In this document: in pieces, positions 58,961 to 64,000 of the stretch | Numbering within the stretch: position 1 is the first letter of the stretch | How the letters are laid out: every line of letters begins with the position of its first letter | Assembly (NCBI GenBank): GCA_012976225.1 | Contig: JAAVVG010000005.1 | Location: 992,001-1,056,000 of the forward strand | Reading direction: 5' to 3' | DNA: 64,000 nucleotides | DNA from: Golubevia sp. BC0850 | Taxonomy: Eukaryota > Basidiomycota > Exobasidiomycetes > Golubeviales > Golubeviaceae | Notes under the pieces: generated by a model | Told to the model about the DNA's origin: nothing | Database searches by the model: none | Seen by the model: only the letters and a program-made list of their open reading frames with translations | Program-made: the position numbers and the translations under genes

Positions 58961-59011
58961 AAGTCCCAAGAAGGTTTCTCTCCCAACCCGACCCATCCAA
59001 GAACCCTCAAG

Positions 59012-61175
59012 ATGTCTTACGAAGAACTTTCGACACCTTCTCAATTTGAGTCGCTTCTATCATCTTATTCAACGTTCCTGTTCGATTGCGATGGAGTGTT
59101 ATGGTCAGGAGATGATTTAATTCCAAATACCATTTCAGTTTTGGACAAGTTAAGAGCAAGAGGTAAACAAATTATCTTCGTGACTAACAATGCTAGTAAA
59201 AGTAGAAAGGCTTACTTGAAAAAGTTTGAGAAGATGGGAATCAAGGCTGAATTGGTGAGTCGATTGGGTTAAGAGAGAGAGAGAGAGGGACGAGGCGAAA
59301 GAGGTGGAGGAGAGAGAGCCAGATGACAAGCAGATGGGCGATTGAGTAAGGATAGCATCGAGAAGTGTTTTGATTTGATCAAGATATGAGTTGGAACAAC
59401 ATTGCGAGACACTTAGATGGAAGGGCAAGGGAGAATATGGTAGAGGTAGAGCAGGTGATAGACCCAACCTTCTATCTCTTCGTTCTCTAGCCTTGGCTAT
59501 CTGCTTGAACTATTAAATCATCATTTGATTACTCTTCTGGATTCCACTTCACAGACGAGATCACTTATCTCTTCAGGAGATCCAAGACGTTACCCCTATC
59601 ATCAATCTCAAATCTCTCCTTCTCTAGTCACTCGTCAAAGTCTTCTCCCCCTTTAAATATCATCAACCAACCATGAAAAAGAATGAGGTCTGATTATTCG
59701 AGACTAGGATCACCTTGAGATTAATCTTCACGGAAGAGATGCAAATTTCAGATTTCCTTCCCTTCGAGGTCATCTCAAGAGACGAGGAAAGGGTCATTCG
59801 ATCTTTCGTTTCTGAGCGCAAGCCTTTCGAAAAATTGAGCTACTTAGAAAACAGTTAGCTCGAGAGAAAGATCATTCTCAGCTATCTCGAACACTCTTCC
59901 CCAAGGAAATCGCAATCTTTCGCTTTTTCTTCCAACGCTTCCAACCAACTCCCCTTGACTCCTGTCTCTTTTTCTTTGGCCCTTGATGTCTTCAGTTTCT
60001 TATGATTCAATCCTCCGCTGGCTTCTTCTGACGCCTCTCCTTCTCTCTGTCTTTACATCTCCACCTTCAATCCTCGATCTCTCCTCCGATCGACAACCCC
60101 CCCTTTCTCAATTCTCCTCAAACACTTCTAGTCAGAAATCTTCTCCTCTTCCTACGCCTCAGCAGTCTACCTCTCCAAAGTCCTGAACTTCCCAAAAGAT
60201 CGAAAAGTCTATGTGATCGGAATGGAAGGTATCCAAGAAGAGTTAGAAAGCGTTGGGATTGAATGGTGTGGTGGAACTGTGAGTTTCTGGAATTAGATTC
60301 TTGGACCTAGCTTAAGCTGAAAATTCTGCGGTCTCTTCGCTTTCGCCTCCTCAACCTCCCTCAATCCCTTTCCTTCTTCTCCTCCTCAGTCTCCATCCGA
60401 CAACCAATTCCTCCCAGCCCTAGATTTTTCAACTCTCCTCTCAGAAGATGCCATCGATCCAAAAGTCGGCGCAGTAGTCTGTGGATTCGATATGCATCTT
60501 TCCTACATCAAATTAGCAAAAGCTCATAAACATTTAACTAGAGAAGGGAGTGAAGGAGAGGTGAAAAGTGGAGAGTCTGGTGGAGGATGTCATTTCATTT
60601 TGACAAATGATGACAGTACTTTCCCTGCTAAAGGAGGGCCTTGGCCTGGTGAGATAGCTGGATGGGAATGAACGATGGGAATGAACGATGGGAGAGTTGG
60701 AATCGAAGAACGGAGAGAGTTAGAGACTGACTTTTCTGTACTTTTGGTTTTAATCTTCTTATTCTAGGTTCAGGATCTCTTTCAGCTTCTCTTTTGTTCT
60801 CAACGAAGAGAACTCCGGCGATTGTTGGGAAACCTAATAAGCCAATGTTAGATTGTATCATTGCAGAGTGAGTTCAGAGATCTCTATCCCTTCGGTATCG
60901 TTCCCTTTTTTTTTCCAGAGAAAAACCCCTCGTATCTGATCATTTATTTCTGCTTTCCTCGATCTGGTTCTCTCAGCAAACAATTCGATCCATCTGGCTC
61001 TCTCTTCATTGGAGATCGTCTAGACACTGACATTCAATTCGCTATTAATGGTGGAATCGATTCCATGATGGTCTTGACTGGAATCTCTAAGAAAAGCGAA
61101 ATCGATGCTAAGGATGCTAAGATTGTTCCGAAATATTTGGTTAAAAGTTTGGGGGATTTGGATTGTTTGGAGTGA
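59012..61175 (+). CDS. 4-nitrophenylphosphatase / phosphoglycolate phosphatase (Pho13 family)
   Basis: Exons 59012-59254, 60136-60278, 60390-60648, 60768-60867 and 60977-61175. HAD motif I is FLFDCDGVLWSGD, motif II FVTNNASKSR, the motif III lysine lies in IVGKPNKPMLD, and motif IV is FIGDRLDTDIQFA. The C2-cap sequence is KVYVIGMEGIQEEL...VGAVVCGFDMHLSYIKLAKA. The enzyme clears 2-phosphoglycolate and side products of glycolysis (4-phosphoerythronate, 2-phospholactate). Exons listed sum to 944 nt, one short of a whole frame. GIKAEL must connect to IFSSSYASAVYL through a tiny unplaced exon (3n+1 nt, expected to encode about Asp-Glu) or a different donor such as 59268. The gap between the first two exons (881 nt) is by far the longest here. 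Confidence 0.88.
59739..59858 (+). other. F-box-like mini ORF inside the Pho13 intron
   Basis: ATG at 59739 opens 39 codons that begin MQISDFLPFEVIS and end LSYLENS, then TAG. The LPxEVIS pattern resembles the start of an F-box, but nothing LRR-like follows. Probably a fragment of an F-box gene or chance. Confidence 0.2.
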
Positions 61176-62437
61176 AGGAGGGAATCTAGATGTGGGACTT
61201 TTGGAGAATCTAGAGATGGGTGATTTCAACTGTTTGCTATTAGATAGATGAGAGATAGATTTATGGATGTAGAAGGTCTTTCGAGATAGAGAAGGAGAAA
61301 GTGTTCAACTTCCTTGGTGCGTTGAATTTGACTGTCGCAATCAAAAACCTGAGGATCTTGGAAAAGAAACTGATCTCGTCCAACAAGAGAACGAAGCTCT
61401 CCTGCAACAGGGAAGTGAACAAGTAAAGCCGATCGCAAACAAGACGCAACCCATAACTTTGGACCGTAAGGTCGGTTTTGGTGCCTCTGCAGTAGCCTTC
61501 TCAATCAGGAAGGAATACACAGAGTACATAAGAGCGATGAAGTTCCTTCCTTCCGGAGACAAACAACCATTTCTGGCAAGTCGTCGAATGAAATCCTTCT
61601 TTGAAGCTGCATGTGTGTTGAAACCTCCACTCTTTCCCTCATTCTGAGAAGTGAAGAAGTCACCCTCCAAGTCAGGAAGTAGGAATACCTACATTATGTC
61701 AAAGGAGAATTCTTTCTGGACTGGTGAAGTGTTCTTCTTTCGGAGCAATAAGGACCCGCTTTCAAATCGACAATGAGGACTGGCTGTACTGACTGACCTT
61801 CGCTTCATTGGACCGCGGTCGCTGACTGACCTCTGGAAGCATTCGTTCTTTTACTACGGAAGAATCAATGTGGCTGCTCTCAATGGAAACCACATCAGCA
61901 TATTCGAGGGGAAATCCCATCCCTTTATCTTCACATACGCTCATTCTCTCAGTCGCAAGCCTCGTTGTGTTTTGTTGTCTTCAAAAAGGCCCTTGAAAAT
62001 GGATAAATGCATAGGCATGAATTTGAAGACACCATCCCTCCAAATGTTCCAAGATGGTACTTATCTTTCAATATTCTCAACATAAAGCCTCTTTCACACT
62101 GAGGTATGTACTGAAGAGAAACGAACTCCAGGGGTGAAAAAGTAGACTGAAGGCGCAGTCAACAACAGGTCAGGCGAGTGTCTGACAGTCCGCTCATCCA
62201 TAACTTGTCCTTTTTCAACAATCACTTATCGAAGTTACTATAAAAGGGTAGCTTCCGACTCCAATTATCGAATCTCTCACCACCAACCAACTTTTCTTCT
62301 TCGTCTTCTTCATCGTAGCCGGCTACATACCCCTTTTTTACTACTTCTTTTCAAACCTCTTTTTTTCTTCTACTTTTTATTCCTTTCTTTTCTTTTCTTT
62401 TCTCTCAAACTCTCTCATCAACTTTCTTCAAATCAAG
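61176..62437. promoter_or_regulatory. Intergenic region with TATA box of the modular secreted-protein gene
   Basis: No gene recognised between 61176 and about 62200; open frames on both strands are short and domain-free. A clear TATAAAA lies at 62239-62245, about 195 bp before the ATG at 62438, followed by a long pyrimidine-rich leader with repeated TTTTCTTTTC. This is the strongest TATA box in the window and suggests a highly or conditionally expressed gene. Confidence 0.55.
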
Positions 62438-63883
62438 ATGCAATTCTCCAAGATCGCCCTTTCTACCATCATTGTTTGCACCGCAGTATCAGCAGCTCCA
62501 GCTATGGTGAGTCTTCCCTTCGCCTATGAATTACTGTCCTCGATTCCTGTTCTGATGTGTCTTGACCTTTTTTTTCTCTTCGTCAGAGCGGTGAATCTAA
62601 CTACGAACGCAGAGATGATGCTCCAGCCATCTCCAAAGTGAGTTGCCACAACGTTCCTCTCTCTCTCTTTGCAATCCTTCACTGACACTCTTTTCTTCTG
62701 GACTCTTCTTTCACTCTAGACGAAATGGGCAGCTGGTCTCGGAGCTGCTGTTTTTGTTGCAACTGCTGGTGAGTTACATCCTAGCTACATCTTCCTGACA
62801 GGGAAGAAAGAGGGAAAGTCTGACCGTCCCTGTTTCTTCTTGTGCCGCAGTCTACAACGGGTTGAAGGGTAACGGGTACTTAAAGGAGGCCGAGGATTTC
62901 AACTCAGCTTATGGCTCTTTGGTGAGTCCTGTTTCTAGCTCTTTCACTTATCTTTCTGGAGTACTCCTGACGCGACTGTCCTTTCTGTCTGCAGATCGAT
63001 TCCGATTCAGCCCCCTCCGTCGAGAAGAGAGATCCTCTGAACGCCGCTGCTATGATTGGTTTAACTGTAGGAGCGATCGCCAAGGGGATGTTCGGCTCTA
63101 AAGAAGCTGCTGATGAGTTCTTAGCTTCTCCAGAAGGTCAAGAATTTGCTTCTAAGATGGCTGTGAGTTTGTGATCGCTTTTCAGTCGTCAGCTCTGAAC
63201 GACGTTCGTCACATCTTTCTGACCGTATTCTTTTCGTTCTCACTTTCTTCAGTTCATCGAGTCTCGCGACTTTTCTGAAGCTCCCGAGAAGAGACTTGGG
63301 CCAGGTTTCGGAGCTGTAATCCCAACCTCTGTCAAGGCCAAGTTTGCTGCTACCGTCCTCGGAAGCATTGGAGCTGGAGCTGGTGAGTTACCATTGAGCT
63401 CCATCAGCGAGTTACTCAAACAGAGTCTTCTGTGTTCTTACCCCTTCCTATTCAATCCATCCTCCCACTTTCCAGGCGGTTGGTTCCTTACCAAAGAAGG
63501 TCAAGATGCTCTCGCAGAGCTGGCTTCAGAAGAGGACGACTCTCTTGTTGTAAGTGTTTTTCAACTTTAGAAGAATTTATCCCTCATCAGAGGGGTCTCT
63601 TCTTCGAACTCTTCTCAAGCCACGGTTCCGTCTCTGAACTTCCCTCGTCTCTCTACTCTCACTTCGCCAGACTCGCGACAACGAGAAAAGACTAGGTGTC
63701 ACACCTGCCAAGTTCAGTTACAAGGCCGCAGCTGCAGCTCTTGCAGCCTCTTTTGGACTTGGAAGTATCCTCAAAAACATCGCTACCAGAGATTTCGAAG
63801 AATCCGACTCTGCTTCTTTAATCAACTTGATCAGAGATGAGATTGAAGCTCGTAACGTCGATGACTTCGATCTTTTAGGTTAA
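62438..63883 (+). CDS. Secreted Kex2-processed modular protein (four tandem modules), novel
   Basis: Eight exons: 62438-62506, 62587-62637, 62720-62768, 62851-62921, 62995-63162, 63253-63382, 63476-63549 and 63671-63883 (825 nt, 274 aa). Exon 1 encodes a signal peptide (MQFSKIALSTIIVCTAVSAAPA). Dibasic sites follow at NYERR, SVEKR, APEKR and DNEKR. They delimit modules of about 60, 58, 61 and 63 residues. Each module has an Ala/Gly-rich hydrophobic stretch (WAAGLGAAVFVATA; AAAMIGLTVGAIAKGMF; FAATVLGSIGAGAGGWF; YKAAAAALAASFGLGSIL). In modules 1-3 this is followed by a KE(A/G)x(D/E) motif, and all four end in an acidic segment. Introns fall in phase 0 before modules 2-4 and in phase 1 after the hydrophobic stretch in modules 1 and 3. 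I know no family with this make-up. Logic resembles Kex2-processed precursors such as Ece1 or Rep1, by inference only. Confidence 0.85.
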
Positions 63884-64000
63884 GGAAATTGTGTTCCATC
63901 CAATTTTTGTACCTTGTTGTAGCAAACGTATCTTTTGTTCGAATTCGAAGAATCATGAGAGTTTTGTTTGTCACTGGCAAATGAATTTGAAGCTGCTCTA
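63884..64000. other. 3' flank, no feature
   Basis: T-rich downstream sequence of the modular secreted-protein gene up to the window edge. Confidence 0.3.

Noticed and set aside
1-64000. CRISPR arrays, operons or rRNA genes
   Set aside because: None seen; intron-rich gene structure shows eukaryotic nuclear DNA.

Overview
The window is nuclear DNA of a filamentous or yeast-like fungus, most likely a basidiomycete. Genes carry many short GT-AG introns (mostly 65-120 nt, CT-rich before the acceptor), and intergenic DNA is short. Several products have recognisable basidiomycete architectures: an RA-LRR-PP2C-class III adenylate cyclase, an ankyrin-PH-ORD oxysterol-binding protein and a pepsin with an LTDNQ-type pro-region. 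I cannot name the genus from sequence alone.

Layout, left to right. 0-3.5 kb: 3' end of a TLC-domain membrane protein, a pepsin-type aspartic protease and an intron-containing tRNA-Val(AAC). 3.6-6.4 kb: a gene-poor block almost without CpG, holding one decayed gene fragment. 7.7-10.6 kb: a siderophore-transporter-like MFS protein. 11-12.5 kb: a decayed member of a local gene family. 12.8-15.5 kb: an ataxin-3/Josephin deubiquitinase. 15.8-16.4 kb: a truncated family member with a perfect 66-bp tandem duplication. 16.9-22.6 kb: a questin-oxidase-like enzyme (-), an F-box/LRR gene with an in-frame stop (+), a DUF3632-like remnant (+) and an AsaB/CmcJ-type dioxygenase-like enzyme (-). 23.2-24.7 kb: Atg27. 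25.1-26.5 kb: another decayed family member. 26.9-28.0 kb: OM14-like mitochondrial outer-membrane protein. 28.9-31.6 kb: ferric reductase. 32.2-33.9 kb: PHOSPHO-type HAD phosphatase (-). 34.7-39.8 kb: Osh1-like OSBP. 41.2-43.7 kb: membrane-anchored carboxylesterase. 44.7-45.2 kb: N-terminal family fragment. 46.0-54.4 kb: adenylate cyclase, 2706 aa. 55-58.2 kb: unrecognised coding debris and another family member. 58.6-61.2 kb: end of a small basic protein (-) and a Pho13-type phosphatase (+). 62.4-63.9 kb: an eight-exon secreted protein made of four tandem Kex2-delimited modules.

The most interesting object is the last gene. It has a signal peptide and then four modules of about 60 residues. 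Each is bounded by a dibasic site and contains an Ala/Gly-rich hydrophobic segment followed by an acidic tail. Intron positions and phases repeat with the modules, so the gene grew by exon duplication. It looks like a Kex2-processed multi-peptide precursor with no family that I recognise. The second theme is a dispersed F-box/LRR-like family of at least six partial copies in 64 kb, one of them inside the CpG-depleted block.

The gene models are mine by splice-site and phase reasoning. For most genes the summed exons give an intact frame. The exceptions are Atg27 (middle exons), the ferric reductase (possible extra mini-exon) and Pho13 (a missing 3n+1 nt exon); these are flagged in their entries.
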